From positions 1 through 64,000 of the forward strand of contig RDXX01000054.1 of the NCBI GenBank assembly GCA_004292955.1: DNA of 64,000 nucleotides. Direction: 5' to 3'. The number at the start of each line of letters is the position of its first letter. Within the stretch, counting starts at the first letter, position 1. The stretch is from Oscillatoriales cyanobacterium (lineage in GTDB: Bacteria > Cyanobacteriota > Cyanobacteriia > Cyanobacteriales > Microcoleaceae). The translations under genes were made by a program, and so were the position numbers. Under the pieces are notes generated by a model that saw nothing but the letters and a program-made list of their open reading frames with translations, made no database searches and had not been told where the DNA came from. Of this stretch, positions 18,189 through 26,665 are shown in pieces.

Positions 18189-18863
18189 TCACAATTTCAA
18201 AATATTATCTTGTCCGACTTTAGCCTCCTGAGACACTTGCTCAACCTCATCTTTGGCAAGAATTTCCAAAGCTGCATCTGCTTCGACACCGCCCAACCGC
18301 CCCAAAGCTTGGGCGACTCTATAACGAATCTGCCAATCTGCATTGGAAGCGTAGGGAAGCAGCAGCGGCAGGGCCCGTTTATCCCCTAATTCTCCTAATG
18401 CACTGATGGCAATAGTTTGGATCAATTCGTTTTCAGAACCCAGGGCATTTTCTAACATCGGAAATGCTTTTGGATCGCCCATTTCTCCCAAAGCTGCGAC
18501 GATGCTGAGTTGCACCAACCATTCAGATGTACTGCTGTAAACTTGCTGCAAATCTTCTAAAGCAGCGGTTAATTTCAAGGCGCCCAAAGCATCGGCTGCG
18601 GCTGCTTGCACGTCGGGTTCGGGATCGTTTCGCAAGCTGTGAAGCAGTACCTCTAAAGCGTTCGGCAGATTTTGCTCGCCGAGGGTTGACATTTGGCTGA
18701 CGGCTGCGTATCTAACGCGGACGTTTTTGTCGCCGATCGCAATTTGAATCAAATTATAGGCGATCGCTGGTTCTAGCTGTCGCAGTTGGTTGACAGCCCG
18801 CAACCTTTCGCCAAAATCCTCGGAATTTAGCAATTGTTCGACAGATTCAGGGGTAATACTCAT
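18189..18863 (-). CDS. nblB: HEAT-repeat protein, NblB-like (phycobilisome degradation)
   Basis: In this 224-residue all-helical protein, almost the whole length is HEAT repeats (VRVRYAAVSQMSTLGE, PDVQAAAADALGALKL, ELIQTIAISALGELGD, WQIRYRVAQALGRLGG). This family includes phycobilin lyase subunits of the CpcE type and NblB, a protein needed for phycobilisome breakdown under nutrient starvation. The start MSITPESVEQLL and the full-length layout fit NblB better than CpcE, but this is from memory of the family. No cpc or apc genes are nearby. A heptamer array lies just upstream. Confidence 0.75.
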   Translation of the reverse strand: MSITPESVEQLLNSEDFGERLRAVNQLRQLEPAIAYNLIQIAIGDKNVRVRYAAVSQMSTLGEQNLPNALEVLLHSLRNDPEPDVQAAAADALGALKLTAALEDLQQVYSSTSEWLVQLSIVAALGEMGDPKAFPMLENALGSENELIQTIAISALGELGDKRALPLLLPYASNADWQIRYRVAQALGRLGGVEADAALEILAKDEVEQVSQEAKVGQDNILKL

Positions 18864-18874
18864 GCGATTTTAAA

Positions 18875-18922
18875 ATTGGTAATTGGTAATTGGTAATTGG
18901 TAATTGGTAATTGGTGATTGCC
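18875..18922. repeat. Heptamer array (TAATTGG)
   Basis: Six to seven tandem TAATTGG units lie immediately upstream of the nblB-like start codon, within its likely leader region. Confidence 0.85.
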
Positions 18923-18989
18923 AAAAGCTTAGAGATTGAAGGAGCGATCGGCTCATTTTCTGATACAATCCTTCAACTGCAACAATTAA

Positions 18990-19451
18990 TTAAGACTCGG
19001 CTGCCATCCATCGGATAATATCTCCCCTAGTGAGGATGCCGATTACTTTGCCAGCACTATCGACTACCGGCAATCGGTGGATGCTGCGATCGTGCATTAG
19101 TTTGGCTGCTGCTTGGACAGATTTGTCTGGTTCGATGGTAACGGGTTCTTGACTCATCGCTTCTCCTACTGTTTGCCCTAAAGCCTTGTGGAGTTCTCGC
19201 TCGTAACGCGAGGGATTTTCTAGATAAATCACGCTGTCGAGTACCATGATGTAAGCGGGCGGAGTAACGCCGGTTTCCCGCCACATCAAGTCGGTTTCGG
19301 AGATGACTCCTACCAATAAACCATTCTCATCTACAACGGGAAGGCCGCTAATACGTCGATCGGCTAAAATTTTAATCGCTTCGTTTAAGGGCGTTTCGGG
19401 GCGCGCCAAAATCGGATCGCGACTCATCACATCGGCTACTGTTTTGGGCAT
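18990..19451 (-). CDS. CBS-domain pair protein
   Basis: In this 153-residue protein made of two CBS domains, the first spans about residues 1-60 (VADVMSRDPILARPETPL, DRRISGLPVVDENGLLVGV) and the second about 90-150 (TVGEAMSQEPVTIEPD, DRSIHRLPVVDSAGKVIGIL). Stand-alone CBS pairs bind adenine nucleotides such as AMP, ATP or SAM and tune partner enzymes. The inter-domain segment with GVTPPAYIMVLDSVIYLENP is typical of the cyanobacterial and plastid CBSX-like group, where thioredoxin regulation has been described for plant members. No partner can be named from the context. Confidence 0.9.
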   Translation of the reverse strand: MPKTVADVMSRDPILARPETPLNEAIKILADRRISGLPVVDENGLLVGVISETDLMWRETGVTPPAYIMVLDSVIYLENPSRYERELHKALGQTVGEAMSQEPVTIEPDKSVQAAAKLMHDRSIHRLPVVDSAGKVIGILTRGDIIRWMAAES

Positions 19452-19699
19452 GATTGGCGGTTGATTTAGTTGTTGCTCTACATCCGATCATATAGGGAAA
19501 GCGTGACACAGACTGAAGAAAAGCAGCCGGGGAGAAGGGATTCGTGACAAGCTAGAAGGACTCAAATAGTTTGAATGCCAGAATTTATCAAGGTTTTTGC
19601 GATCGCACTCACGAATTCTGCCGTTTGTCAGTCAAGCGCGCGGGCGATCGACCTCACAACATTGTTAAGATAAATTAAACAGCCGATAAATTCTTAGCG

Positions 19700-20026
19700 A
19701 TGCCAGAATCTACCGCCGCAGAAGCAGATACCCAACCAGAAACGCGCTGTGTATTAGTTTGCCAGTATCAATCTTGCCTGAGACATGGTTCAGCAGCAGT
19801 GCTAGCTGCCTTTGAAGCCCAACCAGTCCCAGGAGTAAAAGTTGAAGCTTCTAGCTGTCAGGGACAGTGCAACACGGGCCCGACTGTGCGAGTCACCCCA
19901 GACCAAATTTGGTATTGTCGAGTTAAACCGAGTGATGTAGAGTCGATCGTGGAACAGCACCTCAAAGGCGGAAAACCTGTAGAGGCGCTGTTCAATCCGA
20001 GAATTCATATGCGTTATTATTATTAG
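19700..20026 (+). CDS. Thioredoxin-like (2Fe-2S) ferredoxin domain protein
   Basis: In this 108-residue protein, the core LVCQYQSCLRHG (Cys21, Cys26) and SSCQGQCNTGP (Cys53, Cys57) supplies four cysteines spaced as in thioredoxin-like [2Fe-2S] ferredoxins. One more cysteine (Cys17) lies just before. The strand TPDQIWYCRVKPSDVESIVEQHL closes the fold. Such proteins shuttle electrons or act as redox sensors. The partner is not known. The tail HMRYYY is unusually aromatic. It is a single gene with repeats on the downstream side. Confidence 0.88.
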   Translation: MPESTAAEADTQPETRCVLVCQYQSCLRHGSAAVLAAFEAQPVPGVKVEASSCQGQCNTGPTVRVTPDQIWYCRVKPSDVESIVEQHLKGGKPVEALFNPRIHMRYYY

Positions 20027-20183
20027 TCTTGACTCGGTGATTTTTATCAGATATGTTTGCATCTAATTTGGACTTTTCTCTTAAGTCTTTGATTGGTGGT
20101 TAACCGCAGATTTAAAGCAGAGAGGCGCAGATGAACGCAGATATTTTTCGGGTGCATCTCAATGCAAGCGAATATATCCGTAG

Positions 20184-20250
20184 GGGCGAAGCATGACCGC
20201 AGTCAATATGAGATGATAACTAATAACTTATATGCGGTCATGCTTCGCCC
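20184..20250. repeat. Inverted repeat, 18-bp perfect arms
   Basis: GGGCGAAGCATGACCGCA at 20184-20201 is the exact reverse complement of 20233-20250, with a 31-base spacer. Confidence 0.85.
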
Positions 20251-20302
20251 GATTTTGATAAAAAGTATTTTGAATGGCGATCGCACCTCTTGCAAAAATA
20301 CC

Positions 20303-20370
20303 TGGAACGGGCAAGATGCCCGTTCCACAAGAAAAGATTTTTTTGGTGGGACGGGCTTCTTGCCCGTCCG
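20303..20370. repeat. GGCAAGATGCC-family hairpin
   Basis: GGAACGGGCAAGATGCCCGT is followed by a spacer and GACGGGCTTCTTGCCCGTCC. It is a degenerate inverted copy of the family at 2571 and 60910 and lies just upstream of dacB. Confidence 0.8.
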
Positions 20371-20424
20371 AAAATTTGATTTAAAGGACTTTTCTAAGAA
20401 GTCTATTGTGATGGAAGTGATGCT

Positions 20425-21903
20425 TTGAGAATTAAAGGAATTGCGGTTAGTTTGTTAGTCCTAATTTTGGGGCGCACGTCGGCGGTAGTCGCTCAAACGC
20501 CTGCGGTTGCTGGGGATATTTGTCCTGGGGAATTGGGGGCGAAGGTAGATGCGATCGCCAATCGTGCTGAATTTAGCCGATCGCGCTGGGGCATTTTGAT
20601 TCAACCGCTATCATCTGCGGCGACTCTCTACAGCCGTGACGCCACCAAATATTTTATTCCAGCATCCAATGTCAAGCTGCTAACCACAGCGGCTGCTTTG
20701 CAGAAACTCGGTGCCGATTTTCGGATTAAGACATCGGTTTACAGCGGCGCAAATGGGAGTTTGTATGTTGCCGGTAGGGGCGATCCGAGCATTGTGGAGG
20801 CTCAGTTGAAGGACTTGGCGCAGCAGTTGAAACGCCGCGGAGTCGATCGCATAAATGAGTTGATTGGCGATGACAGCTATTTTCAAGGCAGTGCAGTCAA
20901 TCCGAATTGGGAATGGGAAGACGCCCAAGCTGGCTATGGCGCGCCGGTTAACAGTTTAATTTTCAATCAAAACGCGATCGAGCTTGTTTTGTCCCCACAG
21001 GCGATCGGGCAACCTCTGAAAGTCACTTTTGCCGAACCAAAGTTAGCCAATCAGTGGCAAATTCTGAACAATTCAGTCACAGTCTCTCAAAACGAATCGG
21101 AGTTTATTGAAGTTGGCAGGGAGTTCGATCGGCCTGTCATTCGAGTTGGCGGGCAGTTGAAAGTTGGTGCGGAATCTGAATCAGCTTATGTCGCAGTTGT
21201 CAATCCCGCTAATAATTTTTTACAGCATTTTCAGCAAGTTTTAGTAGCTGAGGGAATCCCTGTCAAACAAGCTTTGGTTGCCCCTGTTCCTCGCAATTTA
21301 AATCAGGAATTAGCGTTTGTTGAATCGCCACCGCTGGCCGAATTGGTGAAAGAAACTAATCGGGAAAGTAACAATCTTTATGCAGAAGTTTTATTGAGAT
21401 TGTTGGGAAAAGTCACAGGCTCCATGCCTGTTTCACAAGCAGTCACAGGCAAGATGCCTGTGCCACAAGAGGATACAGGTGAAATTGGTTTGAAGGAGTT
21501 AAAAATAGCTTTAACTCAATTAGGTGTAAATCCAAACAGCTACATATTAGCCGACGGTTCCGGACTTTCCCGCCACAATTTAATTAGTCCAGAAGCCTTG
21601 GTGCAAACTTTGAGATTGATGGCGAATTCACCTACTGGATCTATCTACCGCGCATCACTGCCCGTGGCTGGCGATAGCGGTACTTTGAAAAATCGCATAA
21701 ACTCTACACCAAACCGCGTAATTTTGCAAGCAAAAACTGGAACTTTGAGCGGAGTTTCGGCGCTGTCGGGATATATCGAAGTTCCCAATTACGAGCCGCT
21801 GGTGTTTAGTATTATCATCAATCAATCCGATCTGTCTGCTTCAAAAATGCGATCGGCAACGGACGAAATTGTGCTATTATTAAACCGCCTGCGCCGCTGT
21901 TAA
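20425..21903 (+). CDS. dacB: D-alanyl-D-alanine carboxypeptidase / endopeptidase (PBP4 type, S13 family)
   Basis: This is a periplasmic penicillin-binding protein that trims pentapeptides and cuts peptide cross-links in peptidoglycan. The 492-residue protein has a signal peptide (about 1-23, ending AVVAQ) and the three active-site motifs: SNVK in IPASNVKLLTTAAAL, SNN in RESNNLYAEVLL, and KTG in LQAKTGTLSGVSA. The first in-frame start is TTG at 20425 with a weak GGAAG upstream. The codon that opens the hydrophobic leader fits, but the start is not certain. Between SNN and KTG, residues about 330-352 are two 10-residue units, VTGSMPVSQA and VTGKMPVPQE. These are translated copies of the intergenic GGCAAGATGCC repeat. 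Confidence 0.93.
   Translation: MRIKGIAVSLLVLILGRTSAVVAQTPAVAGDICPGELGAKVDAIANRAEFSRSRWGILIQPLSSAATLYSRDATKYFIPASNVKLLTTAAALQKLGADFRIKTSVYSGANGSLYVAGRGDPSIVEAQLKDLAQQLKRRGVDRINELIGDDSYFQGSAVNPNWEWEDAQAGYGAPVNSLIFNQNAIELVLSPQAIGQPLKVTFAEPKLANQWQILNNSVTVSQNESEFIEVGREFDRPVIRVGGQLKVGAESESAYVAVVNPANNFLQHFQQVLVAEGIPVKQALVAPVPRNLNQELAFVESPPLAELVKETNRESNNLYAEVLLRLLGKVTGSMPVSQAVTGKMPVPQEDTGEIGLKELKIALTQLGVNPNSYILADGSGLSRHNLISPEALVQTLRLMANSPTGSIYRASLPVAGDSGTLKNRINSTPNRVILQAKTGTLSGVSALSGYIEVPNYEPLVFSIIINQSDLSASKMRSATDEIVLLLNRLRRC
21412..21480 (+). repeat. Two in-frame 30-bp repeat units inside dacB
   Basis: Units at 21412-21441 and 21442-21471 contain GTCACAGGC..ATGCCTGT and match the palindromic repeat family otherwise found between genes. 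The unit length is divisible by three. Confidence 0.9.
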
Positions 21904-21964
21904 AACCACAGATTTAAGGTGAGAAAGTTTATCTAAGTAGTTACACCTAAAAAACAAGACGTTA

Positions 21965-21994
21965 AACAGTTGACAGTTGACAGTTGACAGTTGA
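21965..21994. repeat. Heptamer array (CAGTTGA)
   Basis: Four CAGTTGA units lie in the gap between dacB and the hydrolase gene. The rest of 21904-22239 shows a short inverted repeat around 22050-22070 and no gene. Confidence 0.8.
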
Positions 21995-22239
21995 GTGCGA
22001 AGTGATAAGAACATAGATTTAAACTCCGTTCTTATCACAATCTGCCGACCTGAGTAAGGGCTTCAAACCCTTGCTATTCGGCGAAAAACTCTACAAGTTT
22101 TAAGTTTAATGAGATTGCAGCGGCGGGGATCGAAAAGCAGCTAGAATAAAAACAGAAGAATTAAAACCATTGGGCTGTTTGAACCTGCTATCAGTCGGCG
22201 AGTTCTGTACAGCCCGAAAATAAGTCTAACTTTCCAACT

Positions 22240-23136
22240 ATGAAGTCTTTAGATTCCGAACAGCAACACATCTTTGTCGAAACCAACAACATCCGCTTGC
22301 ACTGCGTTTCCCAAGGAGAAGGCGAGCTCGTGATCCTCCTGCACGGGTTTCCTGAGTTTTGGTACTCTTGGCGCCATCAAATTCCTGCCTTAGCGCGTCA
22401 TTTCAAGGTTGTGGTGCCGGATTTGCGGGGCTACAACGATTCGGACAAGCCGGAAAGCGGTTATGATTTGGATACGCTGAGTGCTGATATTCGCGGTTTG
22501 ATCGATCGGCTGGGCTATACAAAAGCGCACATTGTCGGTCACGATTGCGGTGGTGCGATCGCGTGGCATTTAGCTCAAAAATTCCCCGAAAAACTCAACC
22601 GCTTGGCAATTTTAAACGCTCCGCACCCGCAGCGATTCGTGCAGGAAATGGCAAGCAATTTAGACCAACTCCGCCGCAGTTGGCATATTTTGGCATTTCA
22701 AGTTCCCGGCATTCCTGAATGGTTGATCCGGCAAAATTTGAAAGATTTTGTACAAAATATCTTGCAAGGACAAGCTGTTCGCAAAGGAGCTTTTAGCGCT
22801 GAGGAAACTAAGATTTATCAAACCGCTTTAGAAAAGCCAGGAGTGTTAGCGGCGGCGATGAATTATTACCAGCAGATGTTTCACCCGCAGCGTCTTTGGC
22901 ATTGGGGGCAGAAGTTAGATCCTGTGACAGTGCCTACTTTGGTGCTTTGGGGAGAAGAAGATGCGTTTTTGAGCCACACACTTGTAGAAGGTTTGGATCG
23001 GTTAATTAGCGCTCCGTTTAAGTTAAAATTAATCCCTAATTGTGGTCACTGGATTCAGCAGGAAGCGCCGCAAACGGTGAATCGAGAATTGCTGAATTTT
23101 TTGAGAAATTCTTCTCGTTCTTTGGCTTTGGCATAA
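22240..23136 (+). CDS. Alpha/beta hydrolase, epoxide-hydrolase-like
   Basis: This 298-residue soluble enzyme has an oxyanion region LLHGFPEFWYSWRHQI. The nucleophile elbow VGHDCGGAIAW makes Asp102 the likely nucleophile, an Asp as in epoxide hydrolases and haloalkane dehalogenases rather than a Ser. LWGEEDAF gives the acid (Asp241) and NCGHWIQQEAP the catalytic His270. These set the class. The substrate cannot be told from the sequence, and haloacetate or haloalkane dehalogenase activity is an alternative. The ATG start is followed by a hydrophilic N-terminus with no signal. A clear terminator follows, so it is the last gene of its transcript. Confidence 0.88.
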   Translation: MKSLDSEQQHIFVETNNIRLHCVSQGEGELVILLHGFPEFWYSWRHQIPALARHFKVVVPDLRGYNDSDKPESGYDLDTLSADIRGLIDRLGYTKAHIVGHDCGGAIAWHLAQKFPEKLNRLAILNAPHPQRFVQEMASNLDQLRRSWHILAFQVPGIPEWLIRQNLKDFVQNILQGQAVRKGAFSAEETKIYQTALEKPGVLAAAMNYYQQMFHPQRLWHWGQKLDPVTVPTLVLWGEEDAFLSHTLVEGLDRLISAPFKLKLIPNCGHWIQQEAPQTVNRELLNFLRNSSRSLALA

Positions 23137-23157
23137 AAGGTTTTAAATATTGCAAAT

Positions 23158-23195
23158 AAAAACCCGGTTTCACACGGAAACTGGGTTTTTATTTT
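23158..23195 (+). terminator. Rho-independent terminator after the hydrolase gene
   Basis: AAAAACCCGGTTTC and GAAACTGGGTTTTTA form a stem about 14 bp long around five bases, followed by T-rich sequence, 22 bases after the stop. Confidence 0.8.
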
Positions 23196-23210
23196 TCTCC
23201 GAGTATGTCT

Positions 23211-23377
23211 GTAGGGTGCGTCAATCGATTTTAGATTTTAGATTTTAGATTTTAGATTTTAGAGGCGACCCCACGGATAAATTCGGGGGAAGAGAGGATT
23301 TTCGATTTTCGATTTGGGGCTTGTCAGTAGAGAATTTCTGAGTTACCAGAGAATTAAATCAGGCTGACGCACCCTAC
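23211..23377. mobile_element. Inverted-repeat element with GTAGGGTGCGTCA ends and five heptamers
   Basis: The left end GTAGGGTGCGTCAATCG and right end GGCTGACGCACCCTAC pair as terminal repeats. Inside are five TTTTAGA heptamers and sequence matching the inverted copy at 4881-4977. It abuts the TATAGC element that begins at 23378. Confidence 0.75.
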
Positions 23378-23628
23378 TATAGCCTTTCTCAAAGAGATGA
23401 GGTATGATTGACCAGAAAGAATTGGTTGAAAGCCCCAAGTCTTTGAGGGAGAAATTAAAATCAGACTATTCATTACTCCAATCCTCGGACTTAAGGGTAA
23501 AGGTCGCTCTCAAACTGTCAACTGTCAACTGTCAACTGTCAACTGTCAACTGTTGACAGCTTCTATAACCATTAAACTAAGAGGGCTGAAGCCCAACTAC
23601 GTACCGCATCTTTCTGAGAACCGCTATA
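23378..23628. mobile_element. Long TATAGC-family element
   Basis: The left end TATAGCCTTTCTCAAAGAGA and right end CATCTTTCTGAGAACCGCTA match the ends of the 4741-4846 element. The interior holds a 110-bp block shared with 26521-26632, a run of CAACTGT heptamers (23513-23555) and a GTACGTAGTTG-type fragment. Confidence 0.75.
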
Positions 23629-23765
23629 TCTAACTTATTCCGCCTCAAAAACAGGTATAAATGCCCGACACGAGGGTCAAAATCGATTCCCAAATTTTAG
23701 ACCATAGTTCAAGTTCCCTGATTCATCAAGGTGAGTCAACGTAAAATCTAAAATCTAAAATCGAC

Positions 23766-23993
23766 TCATGAGTCCCAGAGCATATTTTCTTGCATCAACA
23801 GTGCAATCATCGCAGTTCTAGAACAAACACCGAGTTTGATAAAAATCCGCCTCACGTAAGTAGCCACCGTCCAGTGACTGATATTTAAATTTTTGGCAAT
23901 ACATTTGTTTGGCAGACCTTGCGCTACTAATTGGGCGATCGCTCTTTCTCGCGGGCTCAGGCTGATTACCGGTTTGTAAATTGTGCTTTGCAT
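23766..23993 (-). CDS. Stand-alone LuxR-type helix-turn-helix protein
   Basis: In this 75-residue protein, nearly all of it is one LuxR/FixJ C-terminal DNA-binding domain: LSPRERAIAQLVAQGLPNKC, IAKNLNISHWTVATYVRRIF and KLGVCSRTAMIALLM. There is no receiver or ligand domain, so any signal input must come from a partner, or it acts as a simple DNA-binding protein. It is transcribed in the same direction as the broken Coq4-like gene that lies upstream on the minus strand. Confidence 0.88.
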   Translation of the reverse strand: MQSTIYKPVISLSPRERAIAQLVAQGLPNKCIAKNLNISHWTVATYVRRIFIKLGVCSRTAMIALLMQENMLWDS

Positions 23994-24023
23994 AGTTTTG
24001 CAGTGCAGTGACGAGTTAAAAAA

Positions 24024-24497
24024 TTAATCAATTAATGGTAGAATCCCCAGTTTCTCTCGGACTTCAGATAAGGGAGTTTCCCAATCAGATGCAACGTCCC
24101 AGTCAATTAGCCGCTCGGCTAATTTTCCATGTTTTAAACCTTTGATAATTTGTCCGATCGGGCATTTGCCACTTAGCAATCCAACTAACACTAAAATCGC
24201 ACAGGAAGGGCGAAATACTTGAGCGCGAGTAAACGCTTGAAGTACAAATTCATCTTCGGCAGAAGGTGAAAGACCAGTGAGAACCGGTTAAACGTCGTGG
24301 TTTCGTTGAATCCAGTCTCCAGATGCGATCGGCTCAAACCCTTGTTCGTCTAGAAATCGCGCCACTTCGCACCCTAATGTTCCTGCTGGCAGTTGACGCA
24401 ATTTTTCCAAGTCTATTTCAAAATGTCGATCGCTCTCAATTTGAGGATTAATTGTTTGAGCCATCTTTAATATAACTCCTAATTGACCGTCAGTCAT
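24024..24497 (-). pseudogene. Coq4-family protein gene broken by an in-frame stop
   Basis: The first 69 codons (24288-24497) encode LPAGTLGCEVARFLDEQGFE and end ...WIQRNHDV at a TAA (24288-24290). The same frame then continues for 87 codons to 24024 with PVLTGLSPSAEDEF, LVLVGLLSGKCPIG and WETPLSEVREKLGILPLID. Joined together this is a complete Coq4-like protein of about 157 residues. Coq4 proteins bind a metal through an HDxxH motif and act in quinone biosynthesis in eukaryotes and proteobacteria. The cyanobacterial role is unknown. The stop falls exactly within HDxxH, and the expected second His reads Pro, so two motif positions are lost. The second half has no good start codon. Recent loss of function is the simplest reading. 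Confidence 0.82.
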
Positions 24498-24951
24498 GAT
24501 TGATTCTCCTGGGATAAGAATTTAAGTTCCTGAAAAATGAAATTCATGTTTGTCCAGTTCATTTTTGCGATGAATCAAGACAACTTTTTTTTACAGTTCA
24601 GCTCAGAAATCCTACATTCTGTAACAGCAATTAACTTTCAGGAGCTTTTACATTTCTTTACAAACAGCCTCAGAGGTGAAATCTGTCAGTTGTCAAAATC
24701 TGGCTAGTGTTAGTTACCGCAGCTTGACCCAGAGGGAAGTAACCGTAAACTCCACAGTATTTAGCGGTGATTGGAACTCCTTTACTTACGTATATGAATC
24801 TATTCTGCTCCTAAGTATTTGCACCTGCAATGAGTCAGAAGCTGAAGCGTGTAAACGCAGTGATGCGAGTGCTACCAAGTGAATCAAGGTGAAGAGACCA
24901 GAAGCAGGGTGAAGTAAACATTTGACAGCTTGCCCTGTAGCAATATTATTC

Positions 24952-25009
24952 GTAGGGTGTGTCGCCATTAAACTGAATTAAAATCGACTTTTCGAGTAGC
25001 GACCCACCT
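24952..25009. mobile_element. Degenerate GTAGGGTGCGTCGC element
   Basis: GTAGGGTGTGTCGCC and AGCGACCCACC bracket about 30 AT-rich bases. The rest of 24498-25233 holds the next repeat and no gene I can support. Confidence 0.6.
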
Positions 25010-25093
25010 CAATAGCTCTCGGTGACAGAAATTTCCCCGGGCGATGGCTACGTCCCGGCTTGCGCCTACGCACTCGAAGCGAGCTAGTATTGA

Positions 25094-25212
25094 TGCAAAA
25101 ATGAGATGCACCCATTTAATTTGAGAGCATCTCATTTTTGTAACAAGCATTTTTGATTTTAGTGGTGTCCGCGAAGAGCGTATTATACAATACGCTCTTC
25201 GCGGACAGAACT
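25094..25212. mobile_element. Composite fragment of the GGGAGCATCTCA palindromic element
   Basis: A right end (AAAATGAGATGCACCC, 25098-25113) is followed directly by a left half beginning GAGAGCATCTCATTTTTG and the core palindrome 25167-25206 (18-bp perfect arms, 4-base loop). The right outer end is missing. Full relatives are at 34316, 41524 and 59827. Confidence 0.75.
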
Positions 25213-25233
25213 AATGACCGATCGCGACAAAAT

Positions 25234-26373
25234 TTAAATTTCTTCCATGTCTCCTACATCTTGAATGTCATCATTATCAACAACCTCATCATCATCAGCA
25301 TCGACATCATCAGCATCGACATCCACAGGAGCGACAGAATTAGCAGAAACCACTGCCCCAGTATCAAGTTTTTCCCGTACTAGCCGCTCGATCTCATTTT
25401 TGAAATCGATATTTTTCTCCATGTGTTGAATCACTTTGTCTCGTCCTTGAGCGATGTTCTCGCCGTTGTAACTATACCAAGAACCTTTTTTCAGGATTAC
25501 TCCCATCTCGTCTGCCAAGTCAGTCAGACAGCCTAAGGTAGAAATGCCTTTACCAAATACAATGTCAAATTCGGCAATGCGGAAAGGCGGAGCAACTTTA
25601 TTTTTAGCAACTTTAACTTTTGTGCGGTTGCCGTATTCTTCGGTACCTTTTTTCAAGCTTTGAATGCGGCGAATGTCGAGCCGCACGCTGGCGTAAAATT
25701 TGAGGGCGTTACCGCCGGTTGTGGTTTCGGGGTTGCCGTAAGTTATGCCGATTTTCTGCCGCAATTGGTTGAGGAAAATCACGGTACAGCCGGATTTACC
25801 GATGTTGCCGGTGATTTTCCGCAGTGCTTGACTCATCAAGCGGGCTTGCAAACCCATGTGGGAGTCGCCCATGTCGCCTTCGATTTCGGCGCGGGGGACG
25901 AGGGCGGCTACGGAGTCAATGACTACGATATCGACGGCGACGGATCGCACGAGTTGATCGACAATTTCTAGGGCCATTTCGCCGGTATCCGGCTGGGAAA
26001 CTAAGAGATTTTCAATATCGACGCCTAATGCTGAGGCGTAGGTGGGATCGAGGGCGTGCTCGGCATCTACGAAGGCTGCGATGCCGCCGGTTTTTTGGAC
26101 TTCGGCGATCGCGTGGAGCGCTAGAGTAGTTTTACCGGAACTTTCCGGGCCGTAAATTTCAATTACTCGGCCTTTTGGCAAACCGCCGCCCAAAGCAATG
26201 TCCAGTGTCAGAGCTCCGGTGGGGATGGTTTCTACCCTCATGCGAGTGGAGTCTCCCAATCGGACGATCGCTCCTTTGCCAAAGCTGCGCTCGATTTGGG
26301 ACAGTACGGAAGTTAGGGCTTTTTGCTTTTCTGTGTTTTCAGTAGTTTTTGTAGAAGCTTCTTTTTTTGCCAT
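25234..26373 (-). CDS. recA: Recombinase A
   Basis: This is the central homologous recombination ATPase: it coats single-stranded DNA, pairs it with duplex DNA and drives repair. The 379-residue protein has Walker [10 protein letters not shown] (about 75-83), [20 protein letters not shown] and the L2 region [20 protein letters not shown]. The C-terminal ~40 residues are highly acidic ([18 protein letters not shown]), coded by a short GAT-rich repeat. Acidic tails of RecA are known to modulate DNA access, and this one is longer than in E. coli. The ATG start at 26373 gives the normal N-terminus. It is probably monocistronic. Confidence 0.98.
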   Translation of the reverse strand: MAKKEASTKTTENTEKQKALTSVLSQIERSFGKGAIVRLGDSTRMRVETIPTGALTLDIALGGGLPKGRVIEIYGPESSGKTTLALHAIAEVQKTGGIAAFVDAEHALDPTYASALGVDIENLLVSQPDTGEMALEIVDQLVRSVAVDIVVIDSVAALVPRAEIEGDMGDSHMGLQARLMSQALRKITGNIGKSGCTVIFLNQLRQKIGITYGNPETTTGGNALKFYASVRLDIRRIQSLKKGTEEYGNRTKVKVAKNKVAPPFRIAEFDIVFGKGISTLGCLTDLADEMGVILKKGSWYSYNGENIAQGRDKVIQHMEKNIDFKNEIERLVREKLDTGAVVSANSVAPVDVDADDVDADDDEVVDNDDIQDVGDMEEI

Positions 26374-26520
26374 TTTCGGTACGCGGGTAGACCCCTTGCG
26401 GAGCTTGTTGATTAACTGTACAACACGTATGTTAGCAGTTATTTTTGGGGTCTGGAGGTTCTGGGGGGATTTGGTTTAGAATTCTTGATTTTGCGGTGGT
26501 TGGGCCCGATCGCGCCCTCA

Positions 26521-26665
26521 CCAGAAAGAATTGGTTGAAAGCCCGCCCGCCTTCGAGAGAGAAATTAAAATCAGACTATTCATTACTCCAATCCTCGGAT
26601 TTAAGGGTAGAGGTCGCTCTCCTTCGGTCAACTGTCAACTGTCAACTATCAACTGTCAACTGTTG
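26521..26665. repeat. Second copy of the ~110-bp block of 23411-23520, plus CAACTGT array
   Basis: CCAGAAAGAATTGGTTGAAA through GGTCGCTCTC is shared with 23411-23520 with a few changes. Both copies run into CAACTGT heptamers. The flanking TATAGC-element ends are absent here. Confidence 0.85.

Noticed and set aside
20162-20428. 88-aa frame just upstream of dacB
   Set aside because: It is made almost completely of the inverted repeat at 20184-20250 and the hairpin at 20303-20370.
24676-24882. 68-aa plus-strand frame between the Coq4-like gene and recA
   Set aside because: No recognisable motif, poor start context, and it lies in a region of repeat fragments.
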